A stretch of DNA of 64,000 bases from contig CAUYUJ010020758.1 in the NCBI GenBank assembly GCA_963575745.1, positions 1-64,000 on the forward strand, in the 5' to 3' direction. Below, in pieces: positions 19,978 through 31,617 of this stretch; position 1 is the stretch's first letter, and every line of letters begins with the position of its first letter. The stretch is from Prorocentrum cordatum (Eukaryota > Sar > Dinophyceae > Prorocentrales > Prorocentraceae). A program made the translations under genes and the position numbers. The notes under the pieces are model-generated. The model did no database searches. It had not been told where the DNA came from and saw nothing but the letters and a program-made list of their open reading frames with translations.

Positions 19978-21112
19978 TCCTCCTCCTCCTCTCCTCCTCC
20001 CTCCTCCTCCTCCTCCTCCTCCTCCTCCTCCTCCTCCTCCTCCTCCTCCTCCTCCTCCTCCAGTGTGCCTCCCTCTTCTTCCTTCTCCATTCTTTTTCCT
20101 TCTGAATAATTCCTCCCTGTCGCGCCCCGAGGCCAGTCGGAAGGGCGGTCCCGGCGTTTCGCCGGAGACCTCCTTACCATTTATGAGCCTCAAGCTGAAA
20201 AATTGACAACATCTTCTCATGTGGAGGGCGGGTCGCTTCCAAAATGTGGCTCTCGCCCTAGCGGCGCGCACATTCGTTTGAACAAGTTGCCAGAGCTTAG
20301 TGGATCGAGGACGGTCCGTTTTCAAAAATTGGCTCTCGCGTTAGCGCAGAACGCATTCGTTTCAAAACTTCGCAAGATTTTCATGGATTGAGGGCGGCTT
20401 GTTTTCAAAATGTGGGTCTGGCTTCAGCATCGCGCACATTCGTTTGAAACCGGTGCAAGAGCTTCACGGTTTGAGGGCGATTTTTGTTGTGGCTCTCGCC
20501 GTAGCGCCGCGCACATCCGTTTGGAAAAATGCAAGAGCTTCGCGGATCGAGGGCGGGTGTTTTTCAAAACGTGGTTCTCGCCTTAGCGCCGCGCACACTC
20601 AATTTTAAACTCTACAAGAGTTTGACGGATTGAGGGCGGCTCGTTTTCAAAATTTGGCTCTCGCCTTAGCGTCGCGCGCATTCGCTTTACAGTTTCGCAA
20701 GAGTTCCATTGATTCTCATGGTTACGCACCAGAGATGGTGTGTTGGAGCGATTCAGGATTGTCAGGCCACGACACTTACGTTGATTCGCGGTGTTGTAGT
20801 CTCAGGACCGGCGTTCTGGCACGATTCAAGATCGTCACGACGCAACAGTCCGGTTGTTTCGTGGCGTTGATGTCTTGAGAGTGGTGTTTTGGCACGCTTC
20901 AGGATTTTCACGCGATTGTCCGCCGACGGGGCACTTCCCGCAGTGGAGATTAATCATTATAGGGCCTACGAAGAGGGAGCTTGGAGGTAGGGTGTATTCC
21001 AACTTCGTTGATGAGTCTTGGGATTGAACTGGTCTGCCTCCTCCCTCCTCCTCCTCCCCCTCCTCATCCTCCTCCTCCTTCTCCTCTTCCTCCTCCTCCT
21101 CCTCCCAGCTCG
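19978..21112 (+). repeat. TCC-bounded repeat with 82-bp tandem units (left copy of an inverted pair)
   Basis: Layout: (TCC)n at 19978-20062, a single-copy head (20063-20215), six ~82-bp units (20220-20715; core GGCTCTCGCC(C/T)TAGCG.CGCGCA), a tail with GTTCTGGCACGATTCAAGAT (about 20813), and (TCC)n at 21038-21112. The whole body recurs in reverse at about 28185-29203, including CGTTTCGCC.GAGAC in the head and CAAGCTCCCTCTT in the tail (reverse complement). No coding capacity was seen. Confidence 0.8.
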
Positions 21113-22033
21113 TCGCTCCCAGGCATCTGATCCGCCATCTCGGCTCTTCGAGTGACAGTGTGACCAAGCAGCGCATTTTCTATCCATGTTCTTGTCCTGG
21201 ACCTGCTGGCCAACATGGGAGGGAACTGGGTAACAAGGAGGAGGCGAATGATGAGTGCATTACAGTATGCATCTGGCGAGCGGATCTGGCACACGCCTGC
21301 TGCGACATTTGGAACACGCTGGTCTGTTGCCGCTGTGCTCCGCTGCGCGTGCGCCGTAAGCTTGATCCCATTGAAATCTGCTGTTGCGGCGCACCCCTTA
21401 GACGCAGTCTTTCTGCATAATTCCCACGCGGCCCCCCGCCGGGGGTTCTACAGCTGGCTGCATGTTGGCCGCAGCGTCTCTTACATTTCCAAGTGGATGT
21501 CGTATAGTGTCGGCATCACCCAAACAGACGTATACTACGTGCGCGTCGCGCCCTCCAGTGGCGACGCGGGCGCGCGATCATAAATGTTCTAGTGCGTGAT
21601 TGGTGGCGGGCGGCGGGCGTTGTTTGGTGATTTCGCATGGGCAACGGTGTACAGTCATATGTTTGTAATGTATGATCGGTTTGGGCGTGGGCATCCCACA
21701 GGGGGGTCGTACTAGTATGCCCTTTTGCGTCACCATCGTGTGTGTGTGTGTCCAGGCACATAGCGATGTGCCTGAATGCGTCGAACCGTCATTCGGCCAT
21801 AAAGGTTATGCAACCAAAACGTTTACCGACTTCGACCCTCCTTGTTCCACCTTCCTTTTCCTTCTTTCGCCCATCCACAGCCCTACGCACCTCCCGTGCA
21901 TACCTGCTTTGTTTCCGTTCTCCTTCCCCCCATTCCTTTCCCGTGCACCTTCTCCCTCATCCCCCCCTTTACCCATGGCTCTTCCGCCGTCTGTTCCTTC
22001 CTCCCCATACCCCTCAGCATGATTACCTCCCTT
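21113..22033. other. Unassigned sequence between repeats
   Basis: Lower-GC sequence with overlapping frames on both strands (the longest about 120 codons, 21215-21583 +). A GTGTGTGTGTG run is near 21740. No family recognised; 21840-22010 is pyrimidine-rich and runs into the TCC array. Confidence 0.4.
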
Positions 22034-22310
22034 CCTCTCCTCCTCCTCCTCCTCCTCCTCCATCTCCACCTCCTCCTCCTCCTCCTCCTCCTCCTCCTCC
22101 TCCTCCTCCTCCTCCCCCCTGTCCTCCTCCTTCACCTGCTAATTCCTCCTCCTCATCCTCCTCCTCCTCCTCCTCCTCCTCCTCCTCCTCCTCCTCCTCC
22201 CCTTCCTCCTCTTTTCCTCCTCCCCTTCCTTTCTCTCCTCCTCCTCCTCCTCCTCTTTCTCCTCCTCCTCCTCCTCCTCCTCCTCCTCCTCCTCCTCCTC
22301 CCCCTCCTTC
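22034..22310. repeat. (TCC)n microsatellite, 5' flank of the decayed middle LINE
   Basis: About 275 bp of TCC with a few interruptions, directly abutting a mutated SL. Confidence 0.9.
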
Positions 22311-22333
22311 TCCAGTAACCATGTTAGCTCAAG
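22311..22333 (+). other. Mutated spliced leader
   Basis: Aligns to the 22-nt SL with one inserted A and three substitutions; GCTCAAG at the 3' end is intact. It sits at the (TCC)n edge and is followed 5 nt later by ATG (22339), the same arrangement as elements 1 and 2. Confidence 0.75.
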
Positions 22334-22528
22334 TCAACATGTCGCCGCGCGGCTGCTTGGAGACAGCTGGGCCGAGGACAGATCCCAGTTCGTGCCACGG
22401 CGGAAGCGGCGGAGAACGAGGGCTCCTCCAAGCACGCGCGCTCTACTGGCCGCAGTGGGACCCATGCCCGCCGACATGACGCTGCGGGGCGCCGCATTTC
22501 ATACGCCACCGCCAGGGACGCCAACGAC

Positions 22529-23620
22529 ATGTCACAGCATCGTCAGCGCTCTGAGGCAGACTCGCTCCTCGCACGTGCGCTCGCTGATGTCGATTCCGGC
22601 AAGCGGGAGAGCAGCCCACGCTATCTTCTCAAGAACTTGCCGCCCAAGCTGCTGCTGGTCAACACCCTGCTTGCCCTGCGGCGCCCGACCCACATGCAGG
22701 AGCTGGCGGCCCGTGGGGCGTGGGGGCCTCACATCAAGAAGGCGATCGGCCCGCAGCTGGCGCCGCCATGGAGGACGACGATCCTACGCCGGCAGGTTCC
22801 GAAACTGGACAACGGCACGTACATGGCATCTCTGCCGACCTCGAAGTCTCACTACAGCGCTTCATGCACGAACAGGCAGGCACCGCCACCGCCACCTGTC
22901 AGAACCAAACCAACGACCTTCTCGAACTCACCAGGAACGATTACAGCCGTCTTTTTCAACGAGAGGTGGTGCAAACTGAAAGCCGTGTGGGCGGCCTACG
23001 TGGCGCTGTCATTCGAAACCGACGAGAACAACACCGACAATCGGAGGAGCTGTGCCGCATGTGGGCTCAGATCGACCAAGTGCACGAGACCCCCGGGTTC
23101 GCAGAGCCCCACATCCCGATCGCCGACCTGTCGCGCCTTGTCGACTGGGGTCGCGTTCCAGACCCTACGCTCTGTTCCATCGAGTTCCAGCGCCTCACCA
23201 CGCTGAACTGCATCATCAATGACCTTCAGGAGTGGGTCGCCGCTGCCGGCCTCCGCGACGACATGGTGGAATTACACGGTGGCGCGCCAACCAGACGCCT
23301 CGTCTTCCAAGCCAAGGGCGGCAAGGGCGTTGCTATTTCTCGTGCCCTGGCTATCTCACGTGCCTGCAAGGTGCGTCTGGCAAGTGAGAGCGGGTTGAGT
23401 CCACGGACGCGACGGGCCAGCGCGTCTCCATCTTCATAAGCTTCGACAAGTCCACCAAGCAGACGACCCCCGCGGAGATCCAATCTAGGAAGCTACACCA
23501 ACTGCTCCAGCAGCGTCACTATGGGCCCCAGTGGCGCGCACGCCGCGCTCAGGGCGATATCCACTGCGCGGCAGCCCCCATCGCGCGTCTCGAGCTAAGG
23601 GGCCAGAGCCGACCATCGCC
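22529..23620 (+). pseudogene. ORF1 remnant of the middle LINE
   Basis: Three frames hold consecutive pieces. 22529-22860 begins MSQHRQRSEADSLLARALAD. About 22800-23390 has helical charged sequence (REQHRQSEELCRMWAQIDQV) and an RRM-like segment (IINDLQEWVAAAGLRDDMVE). 23400-23620 has QRVSIFISFDKSTKQTTPAE. The order (coiled region, RRM-like fold, C-terminal domain) is that of LINE ORF1 proteins and of the ORF1s of elements 2 and 3. At least two frameshifts. Confidence 0.6.
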
Positions 23621-24386
23621 GAGTGGAACCTCGCAGCGCGTGAGCATCCGCAAGTCACGCACTTCGGCAAGGCAGCCATCCGCGCCAGTTTCACGCGCTC
23701 CCTGCGGACGCGGGGGCGGCAAAGTGGCCTTCCTAGCCGCGCGCGGCGCCCCTGGCTCGCATCAGAAGCCCACCTGCACGCATGCTTCGTTTCATGGGGC
23801 GCCAGAGCCCTCGCGCGCCACAGGAGGGAGTCGTCGCCGCGAGAGACAGGCCACCCTCGCCCAGTTCATGGAACGCCGCTGCGCCATAATATCAAACGCG
23901 GCCCGCTGCTCCGAAGCCCCGCCGCGGGCGCGGGCGGGCGCCCAGCCGTGCGCGAAAAGGTTTATTTCGCCGAGATCCAGGCCCCGAACGGCTCCGCGCT
24001 CTGGGGCGTAGGCGGGGTCGCCGCGCTGACCCCTCGGCCCCCCTGCGCGCAGCCCGCCCAGCTGGGCCCGGGACAGCCGCCCGCTATCTCGCGCGAGCCA
24101 GTCGCCCCTGGCCGCGCGCCGCGGTCGCCGTCGCAGGCGCGCCCACTAGCACCGCGCCGTCGCCGCTCCCGTTCGCGCGAGATGCCCGCGGCTGACCGCG
24201 ACAAGGTCCGAGCCGCATGGCGCCTACATCGCTCATGGGCCGACAGGAATTATCCGGCGGTTTCTCTCGGCCCAACGTGCGACGGGGGCCCAGCGAGACG
24301 GTGACCGCGCCCGCCTGTTCGTCGCCGCGGGGGCTTCAACGCCGCCAGCCCCCCGCCCGAGAACATCTTCCAACCGCGACCGCAAA

Positions 24387-26180
24387 GTGCTCGCCTCGGC
24401 CTCGACACAGCGCCCATCAGCGACAGCCGCGCTGGAATTTCTCTTCAGCGGCACGCTCGAGATCGAGACCGACCAGCCGACGCGCTTCGACAAGAACGAC
24501 CACGCGGCCTCGACCGCCGACCGCGTCTTCATCGGCCTGACCACAGACGCACCGCAAGAAATCTCGGCCAACTTCGCGATCGAGCATGACCTTGTCCTCC
24601 TCTCTGACATCTGACAAGCGCCCCAGCGACCGCGCGATCATCTCCTTCACGCCCGCCAGCAAGCCCAGGACGCTCCGATGGACCTAGCCATCCCGCACGC
24701 GATCCTCCGCGACCCGCCCCGCGCCAAGTGCCAGCAGCTGGCCGACGCGGCCGGCGCCTTTCAGGGCTTCCCATCTCCCCATCGAGTCCCGTTGGCGCAT
24801 GCGCCGGCAGCTGATGAGCGAGGCCGCCAGGACGCCTCAAGGACGGCGAGATCGCGTAGCACGCGTTCTCGGGCGGCCGCGCGCCCGCGGCTCGCTCGAC
24901 CTCTAGACCGTCGCCTCGCCCCTCGCCTGCACTCCTCCGTCGAGCCCGGCGCCATGCTCGTCGAGTTCGAGGGCAACCGCATCGGCCCCGCCGACGACGA
25001 CGGTTTCGCCGCGTGGCCGAGCCGGCGGCCCAGCGACCTTCGACCCAGGCTGGCCCAATGGCCCTGGAACAGATCCGCAGGGCCGCAGGGTCCGTCGGGC
25101 CCCCCTTGCGCAGCGCCCTCCTCTGGGCCCCGTGGAGGCGACAGCGGGCCCTCCAGACCATCAAACCCAAGGCCCCCACGGGGCCCGCGCGCGCCCTCAG
25201 AGAGAGTTCTGATATTGTCACGCTCTCCGTTCACATTGACAGCCCATCTTCGGCCATTAAGAATTATATGTGGCGAAGATCAAGCAATGCATGAACGAGT
25301 GCGCGCCGTCTGGGAGGCGCTCGACGTCGGTGATCTCGCAGGGGCCGCCAGCCGCAACTTCCTGGTCAGGGCCCGCGCTTCCTCGCCTGGGCCCGACTGC
25401 CCACTGCGCGCGGCCTGCCTCGCGCGCGACACTTCGCGCGCCGCTCGCCATCCTCGCGGGCCGAGCCTTCTTTCTCCATTCGGGCCAGCACTTCGTTCGA
25501 GACCTCCACGACTCCGACGTTGCCTTCTCGCCGAAAGAGGGCAGCGCGCTGGGCGAGCCCCCGACTGACCGAGAGCCCGGCGACACGCGCCCGCTCTCGC
25601 TCAAAAACGCAGACAACGCGGCCATCGCTGCCGCGGCAACTTTCCAGCTCAATGCCCCGCCCAACAACGCGCGCGCCAAGCGCAGCAGGGCTTCGTCGCG
25701 GGCCGCAACTTCGAAGCGCGTCGCCCGCATCGGCGCCGACGTGCGCCGTGCAGGAGTGGCCCCCAACGCGCGGGGCCGCCTCCCCATGTTCGCCAGCTTC
25801 GATTTCGCGGCGGCTTTCCCGCCTCCCGAGCTGATTCAGCTCTTCTGCGCCCCCGAGCGCTCTGGCCCCCCGCCGAGCCACCTCAACCTCTTCAGCGCGC
25901 TCTACTGCGCCCCGAACAGGTTGGTCAAGGTCGACGGCGTCCGCCGCGACGCGCTCGCAACCGAGTCAGCCACACTGTCTCCTTCCTCGAATATCCCGAC
26001 GGTGCCCCAGACTTGAACATAGGCTACGTTGGCGGCTGCGCCGACGACATGGGCCTGCTGACGCGCGGCTTCGGCGCGCTGCGCAATATTCCTGAGCTTT
26101 TTTGGGCGGCCGAGCATCTCGCGCCGCTTTCATTCAAGCCGCGCAAATGCGTGAGCGCATCGCTCTGGGACTCAGCATCT
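24387..26180 (+). pseudogene. ORF2 remnant (endonuclease end and RT) of the middle LINE
   Basis: 24450-24600 reads as an endonuclease C-terminal part (TADRVFIG). 25480-25660 carries an RT-like REPGDTRPLSLKNADNAAIA. Motif A MFASFDFAAAFP is at about 25790, and motif C GGCADDMGLL with LSFKPRKCV is at 26030-26155 in another frame. The catalytic Asp pair is still present but frames 1 and 3 are both needed, so no full protein can be made. The sequence is very GC-rich. Confidence 0.7.
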
Positions 26181-27637
26181 TCGACCACCGCATACTGCTC
26201 GAACCAAGTCCCCGTTGGCCGATCTCTGGTCCTGAGGCGTTTGGTTCGGTTGAGTGGCGAGCCAGATGCCTCGGGATTTTCCCAGGGCCGTCGGCCTCTG
26301 TGGTTTGCCCATGGCCCGCCCCGGGGCAAACGTGGCGACCGCGGAGCAATCTTTCGGACTTAGCGCAGAGCCATTGTCCGCATTTGCATCGCACCCTTGC
26401 CCACCACTCTCAGACACGCCGCTCAATTCGCGCTGCGCGAGCGCGACGTTTCCCGCGAAATGCGCAGCATGACGCTGTGTTCTGTCGGCAAAGTAGACCT
26501 GCGCTGCCATGGCCGGGTGGGGCCCGCCGCCTGTTCCTCGCCCCGCCCAGGCCACCGCGGCAGCTTCTGCCAGTCGTTCGGCCCTTCGCGCTCTCAGTGG
26601 AGATCGGGGGATGTCGCTGGGGCGCTTCCTCGACGCAGCGCGGAATTAAAGCGCAGTGCACTCGCTGGATGTTTGGTCTGCAGTCGACGCCGTTTCGGGG
26701 GGCCGCGTTGCACCGCGCAGTTTTCTCATGCTTTGCTGAGCGGTCATGCTTCTGGCCCGGTCCGCCCGCGCCGCGTGGTGTCAGCGATCAGCGCCGCCAC
26801 GAAAGACGCGCTGGACGCGCGAGCTGCAGACGCGCCCAGGGGGCCCAAAGTGCAGAGGGTGGTCGCAGCCTCACCCGCGCTTCTACATGTACAGAAGCGC
26901 CACGTAGCCTGGAGCATCTCGCCATCGCCGCCGCCGACTGAGCCTTCCGCGGCAAGCACTTCCTGAGTTGCTTAAGGATGCTTGCCCGAGCTGGAGGCGG
27001 CCCACCTTCAAGAGCCTGAGCGTTAGGTGTGCAACGTCCCACCGCATGCATGTTTTCGGTTGTGCATCGGTTGTGCCGAAGCAACATGTTCGTTTCCCCA
27101 CTGCCTCTCCTGCCCCGTCCTCGCGAGCCTCCCCTGGCCCCCAGCTCGCTTCCCCCCAAAGCACACGCAGCATGGGCCCTCGGCCCAGCGGCCGCAGACC
27201 GTGCTGCGCGAGAGGGTGGCCCCCCGCTGTTCCGTTCAGTCCAGCGGGCTCCACCCGCTTTCCATGTTTAACAACATGATAAAGCAAGCTGCTCGCCCGA
27301 CGCCTGATGCCATAGCATCCGCGTCCAGCGCAGCCCGTGCCCTCATTGGCGCTAGTCGTCTCCTGTGCCGCTCTCTCAACCGCCAAGCCATCTCGGCTGA
27401 GTCGTGTGTTTCGGAGGCACGCGTCGCCCCCAGGGTACTGCCTTGGGGGCGCGCCCTATGCTGCGCGCCCGTGGTTGGCGGCGCCCCTGTAGGGGCGGTG
27501 CGACCTTCTGGAAGCGGGGGTCGCCTGCAACGTGGGCGGCCAATTGAGCTCCGCCATTTAGGGTTCACGCTCGGCGCAGTTTCAAGCCTTCGCGATGGTT
27601 GCGAGCAAACGCCATCATTTCACCAGCCCGATCCTGA

Positions 27638-28016
27638 TCCCGTTTCTCCTCCTCCTCCTCCTCCTCCTCCTCGTCCTCCTCGTCCTCTTCCTCTTCCTCG
27701 TTCTCCTCCTCGTCCTCCCCCTCCCCCCTCGTCATCCTCCTTTTCCCACCTCCTCCGTCTCCTCCTCCTCCTCCTTCTCCTCCTCTTCCTCCTCCTCCTC
27801 ATGCTCCTCCTCGTCCTTTTCCTCTTCCTCCTCCTCCTTTTCCTCCTCCCCCCCCTCCTCCTTCTCCTCCTCCTTCTCCTCCTCCTCCTTCTCCTCTTTC
27901 TCCTCCTCGTCCTCCTCCTCCTTCTCCTCCTCCTATTCCTCCTCCTCCCCTCCTCCTCCTCCTCCTCCTCCTCCTCCTCCTCCTCCTCCTCCTCCTCCTC
28001 CTCCTCCTCCTCCTCT
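27638..28016. repeat. (TCC)n microsatellite, ~380 bp
   Basis: 3' flank of the middle LINE and pyrimidine tract just upstream of the third epimerase-like exon. Confidence 0.95.
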
Positions 28017-28066
28017 TCCCACACATCCAGCAGGCATCCCCTCTGCAGACCCGCCCTCCTCGGCAG

Positions 28067-28140
28067 GACGTACATGCAGTGGGACGCGGCGCTGTTGTCA
28101 CCGGGGCGCAGGACGCGCATCTACGTGCCGCCCGGCTCGG
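28067..28140 (+). CDS. Sugar-nucleotide 3,5-epimerase-like (RmlC) exon, third of three seen
   Basis: After CGGCAG (acceptor, 28061-28066) the sequence reads TYMQWDAALLSPGRRTR, then IYVPPGSG. RmlC proteins have (S)PTYxxWxxxxLSxxNxxxxYVPPGxGHGF at this point, continuing directly from VDLRPDS of the previous exon. The predicted donor is GC at 28141 (CTCGG|GCCTC); the next exon should start with the (G)HGF motif, which I did not find in the window. The exon sits 50 nt after a long TCC tract. Together the three exons cover about 87 residues of a ~180-residue family. Confidence 0.55.
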
Positions 28141-28184
28141 GCCTCAGCTGGTCCCCGAGCTGTTTCCTCCACGAGGGGGAGGAG

Positions 28185-29203
28185 GAAGAGGTGGAAGAAG
28201 TGGAGGAGGAGGAGGAATTGGAGGAGGAGTGGGGGGAGGAGGATGACCTGTGTAAACCCAAGAGTCATCAACGATGTTGGAATAAACCCTCCCCCCAAGC
28301 TCCCTCTTACCCGCCCTTACAACGGTTCATTTCCACAGAGGGAACTGCCTCGTTGGATGACAACCGTTTGATGACCTTGAAACGTGCAAAAACACTGTTT
28401 TCGGGATTGTAACGCCGCGGATCAACCTGAGTGTTGCGTCTTGACGATCCTGAATCGTGCCAGAACACCGCGAATCACCGTAACTCTAGCGCCCTCATAA
28501 TCCAGAACCCTCCAAAACACCATATCTGGTACGTTGATCATGGGAGCCCGGAAAATTCTTGCAACTTGTTTAGCGAATGTGCCGCCCTCAATCCGTGAAA
28601 CTTTTGCAAATGCTTACAGGAATGCTCGCGGCGCTAAGGCGAGAGCCACATTTTGAAAAGGAGCCGCCTTCAATCCGTGAAACCCCGGCAACTTGTTAAA
28701 CGAATGCGCGCGGTGCTAAGGCGAGAGCCAAAGGTTGAAAAGGAACCGCCCTCAATCCGTGAAGCTCGTGCAAAGTTTTAAAACGAATGTGCACGGCGCT
28801 AAGGCGAGAGCCACATGTTGAAAACGACTCGGCCTGTATCCGTGCAGCTCGCGCAAAATTTTACAGCGAATGCGCACGGCGCTAAGGCGAGAGCCGCATG
28901 TTGAAAACGACTCGGCCTGTATCCGTGCAGCTCGCGCAAAGTTTTAAAGCGAATGCGCGCGGCGCCAAGGCGAGGGCCACATGTTGAAAATGACCCGCCC
29001 TCCATTTGTCAAACGGTTGCCAATGTCTAAGCTTCACAATCGTAGATGGTGAGATATGGTGAAGACGTCTCAGGCGAAACGCCCGGCCCGCCCTAAAAAG
29101 TTGCCTCGGGGTGCGACAGGGGGGAGCTATTTATAAGGAAAAAAAAGAGAAAGGAAAAGGAATGGAGGAGGAGGAGGAGGAGGAGGAGGAGGAGGAGGAG
29201 GAG
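28185..29203 (-). repeat. TCC-bounded repeat with 82-bp tandem units (right, inverted copy)
   Basis: Reverse-orientation copy of 19978-21112. A GGA-rich inner edge (about 28178-28238), a tail with CTTGACGATCCTGAATCGTG (28440-28459), five ~82-bp units (28590-29000; GGCGAGAGCCA cores at 28639, 28721, 28803, 28887, 28969), a head with CAGGCGAAACGCC, and (GGA)n at 29161-29203. Units differ from the left copy by many substitutions, so the pair is old or the two copies are independent. Confidence 0.8.
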
Positions 29204-29274
29204 CCGCGGGCCTAGGAGATCACAGTGCCATGCCGCCCAGCCTGGGCCCTGGCGGTCCCAGAGGGAATCGGGAC

Positions 29275-29610
29275 CATGACATCGAAGAGCAGAAAACCTC
29301 TTCGGCGGCCCGCCAAAGGGTCCGACAAGAAAATGGAGCGGTTGGGGTTCGGCTATTTTCAGCTTTCGAGGGCCTCAACGGTCCCCGGGACAGTCAAATA
29401 ACAGCTCGGAGTTAAAACCCGTTTCTAGCGAAGTTGTCCGGATTTCTGGGGTTCCGCGCATCGAAGAAATTGGAGCGCCGGATGCTTGGGGGTGAAGCGG
29501 GAAGGGGCAGGCTTTTTTCAGAAGGCGGCGGGGCTCCTGAGAAGCCCTCTGGCCCTCCGAGCCTTCCAAGAAGTCGCGCCCCCCTCCGCGTTTCGCCCTC
29601 GAGGCGCCGC
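29275..29610. repeat. Family B (+) and family E (-) copies
   Basis: 29275-29490 has GGTTCGGCTATTTTCAGC, CCCCGGGACAGTCAAATAAC and CATCGAAGAAATTGGAGCGC of family B. 29490-29610 is a reversed family E segment (GAAGGCGGCGGGGCTCCTGA). Confidence 0.5.
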
Positions 29611-31300
29611 CGACCCGAGGGAATCGGGGCGACCCGGCCCCGAAGAGCAACAGACCTCGTGCATCGGCGGCGAAATCCGAGCCCTACCCCAGCCGACCAG
29701 CAACTCGATAGGCGGCGGGGGCAGGGTTCGGAATCCGTGGAGATCGTGGCGAAATCCGGCCCCTGCCCCCGCCTCCCACCGATTCCGGAGAATCGCTGGG
29801 TGGCGGGGGTGCGGTTCGGAAGCCGCAGCCTCGCACAGGAGCAGGCGCACGAGGCTCCAAAGGCCCGCGCGGACCGCCTGGGTCGGCGCGGGCCTCCGCC
29901 TCCTGGCGGCGCCTCCGCGCCGCCCCCTAGCGCGCGTCGCGGGCTGGGGGGAGGGTGTTACAGCCAGCTCCGAACCAGTGCAGTGAGCACATCGAGGTAA
30001 GGAGCCAGCCTGCCAGCGGGTGCCCCAGGGAAGCTCTGCTGTCCCACGACGGCCCCAGGGATTTGCAGGAGCCCCGGGGCACCTCAGGACCCGCAGGGAC
30101 CGATAAAACATGTGCCCAGAGATACCTGGCATCAAGATGTCTTACCGCATGTGCCTGCTGCAGATCTGCACGGGCCTCCCAAAGTCTGTGTTTGTGCCGC
30201 AGCTCTACTCCTGTTAAGACGGTCACCCCCAAGATCCGACGCAGCGAAAACATTGCAACACCGTGAAACATCGCACTGCCCATATTTTTCGAGCCGGAAC
30301 GATCTGTGAGGGTCCTGAGGCCGGAACACGGGCGAAAACGCCCTGCGTGGAAAAATTGCAACGCCAGGATCTCAGGGAAGTCCTCCTCATTATGCTTCCC
30401 TCCTCCTCTGAAGAATCAGCCCCCTGACCTATCCTGGGGTGCGTTCCGGCCAGGATTTCGAGGCGGATCCAGCCATGGGGCGACGAGTACCCACAAGGCC
30501 AAACACGCCCGAAAATCTTCAGCCTGGAATTGCGAAAACGCGCCGGCCAGCGGCCGTCGGCGTACCAACAAAAATTGGAGCAGCCGGATGTCTGGGAAGG
30601 TCAAGGTGTATGCAGCTTTCTCTTCTTCTGCACCCGCAGGCTTGGGTGATGAGAAAGTTGCAGATGCTGGACACCTCGACATGCAAGCAGCTCTGCGACT
30701 CGTGTCTGGCGCTGTGTCCAGCCAGCTCTGCAGCCGAACTGCCAAATCGACAACAACCAAACGAAAGGACTGCACCAAGCGTAGATCGTAGATGCGCACG
30801 CAAGCGACGAAATCCACATCCATCAGCACCATCCGGCACCACCCACGCAGCGCGAAAGCAGCATCCCCTTCCTCATTGAGGAGCTCCTTTCAGACATTCC
30901 CGAAGACTGCTCGCGGGCAGGTGCAATCCTTGGGGTGTTTGCGCGAAGTCGATTTACTTGAGTGGCACAGCGGGCGTGATGCTTGACCTTGTTGGTGCTG
31001 GTGTTGCCCCATAGAACTCAGAGATTATTTGCATTACCCGTCAAATCACCTGTGACCAAGCCTTCCGCAGCACAGTGATCTAATGTGTGGAACCTTTTTG
31101 CGACAAGTGCATGCACCATACAGTTCTGAATCAGAGCACAGTGGCGTGGTGCCGTCGACATCCCGTAATACCCTCCGCAGGCAGTGTAGGCCGCAGAGCC
31201 CACCTTGCAATGCATGAGAAGAATCAGCAGGGAGAAGGACAGCAGACCGAGAGTACGCGGAGAGAGGAGTACGTTAACGTGCGCCGGTGTTCACAGCAGC
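29611..31300. other. Mixed unassigned sequence with one family B copy
   Basis: A family B copy lies at about 30290-30600 (ACTCGTGAGGG-like start, CATCGAA-less, GGAGCAGCCGGATGTCTGGG end). 30606-30890 has a pyrimidine tract, a CCGCAG acceptor-like site (30638-30643) and open frames beyond it. 31087-31311 is an open frame starting MEPFCDKCMHHTVLNQSTVA. None is identified and all could be chance. Confidence 0.3.
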
Positions 31301-31322
31301 AACAGGATTGAAGTTTCACAGC

Positions 31323-31430
31323 ATGAGTACAGGTGTGGGCCACGGCTACTTGGCAATGCAGGATAACACATCCAACGTGTACCTGAAGTTGGGCTTGTAC
31401 GAGAAGTCGAAGGAGCTTACTCCTCAGAGT
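31323..31430 (+). other. Exon-like island, protein-like composition
   Basis: A short open stretch reads MSTGVGHGYLAMQDNTSN, then VYLKLGLYEKSKELTPQS, in lower-GC DNA. Possible acceptors TTTCACAG (31313-31320) and TACAG lie just upstream. A GTATGT donor-like site follows CAGA at about 31429. The mixed composition and third-position C/G bias look like real coding. I do not recognise the family. Confidence 0.35.
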
Positions 31431-31617
31431 ATGTCTGGATGAACATGTTCACATGCCTGCTTTCATCGGCTCTTTTGTTCTGTCCGTGTGTCCCTCTCTC
31501 TCTATCTCTCTTTCCCCGTCCACCCGTGTGGGTCCGCCAACCGACCCACACAGCCGCCCATCCGTGCATGCATCCATCCGTCCGTCCCTTCATCCACCCG
31601 CTCACCCCCACGTCACC

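Larger units (their letters stand above)
22311..27637 (+). mobile_element. Decayed SL-type LINE between two TCC arrays
   Basis: The SL relict at the 5' end, ORF1-like then endonuclease and RT remnants in order, and large (TCC)n arrays on both sides (22034-22310; 27638-28016). Multiple frameshifts break it. Motifs (CADDMG, NADN, FDFAAAFP) resemble element 2 more than element 1. Beyond about 26200 the coding signal fades, and the boundary at 27637 is set by the microsatellite. Confidence 0.75.
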
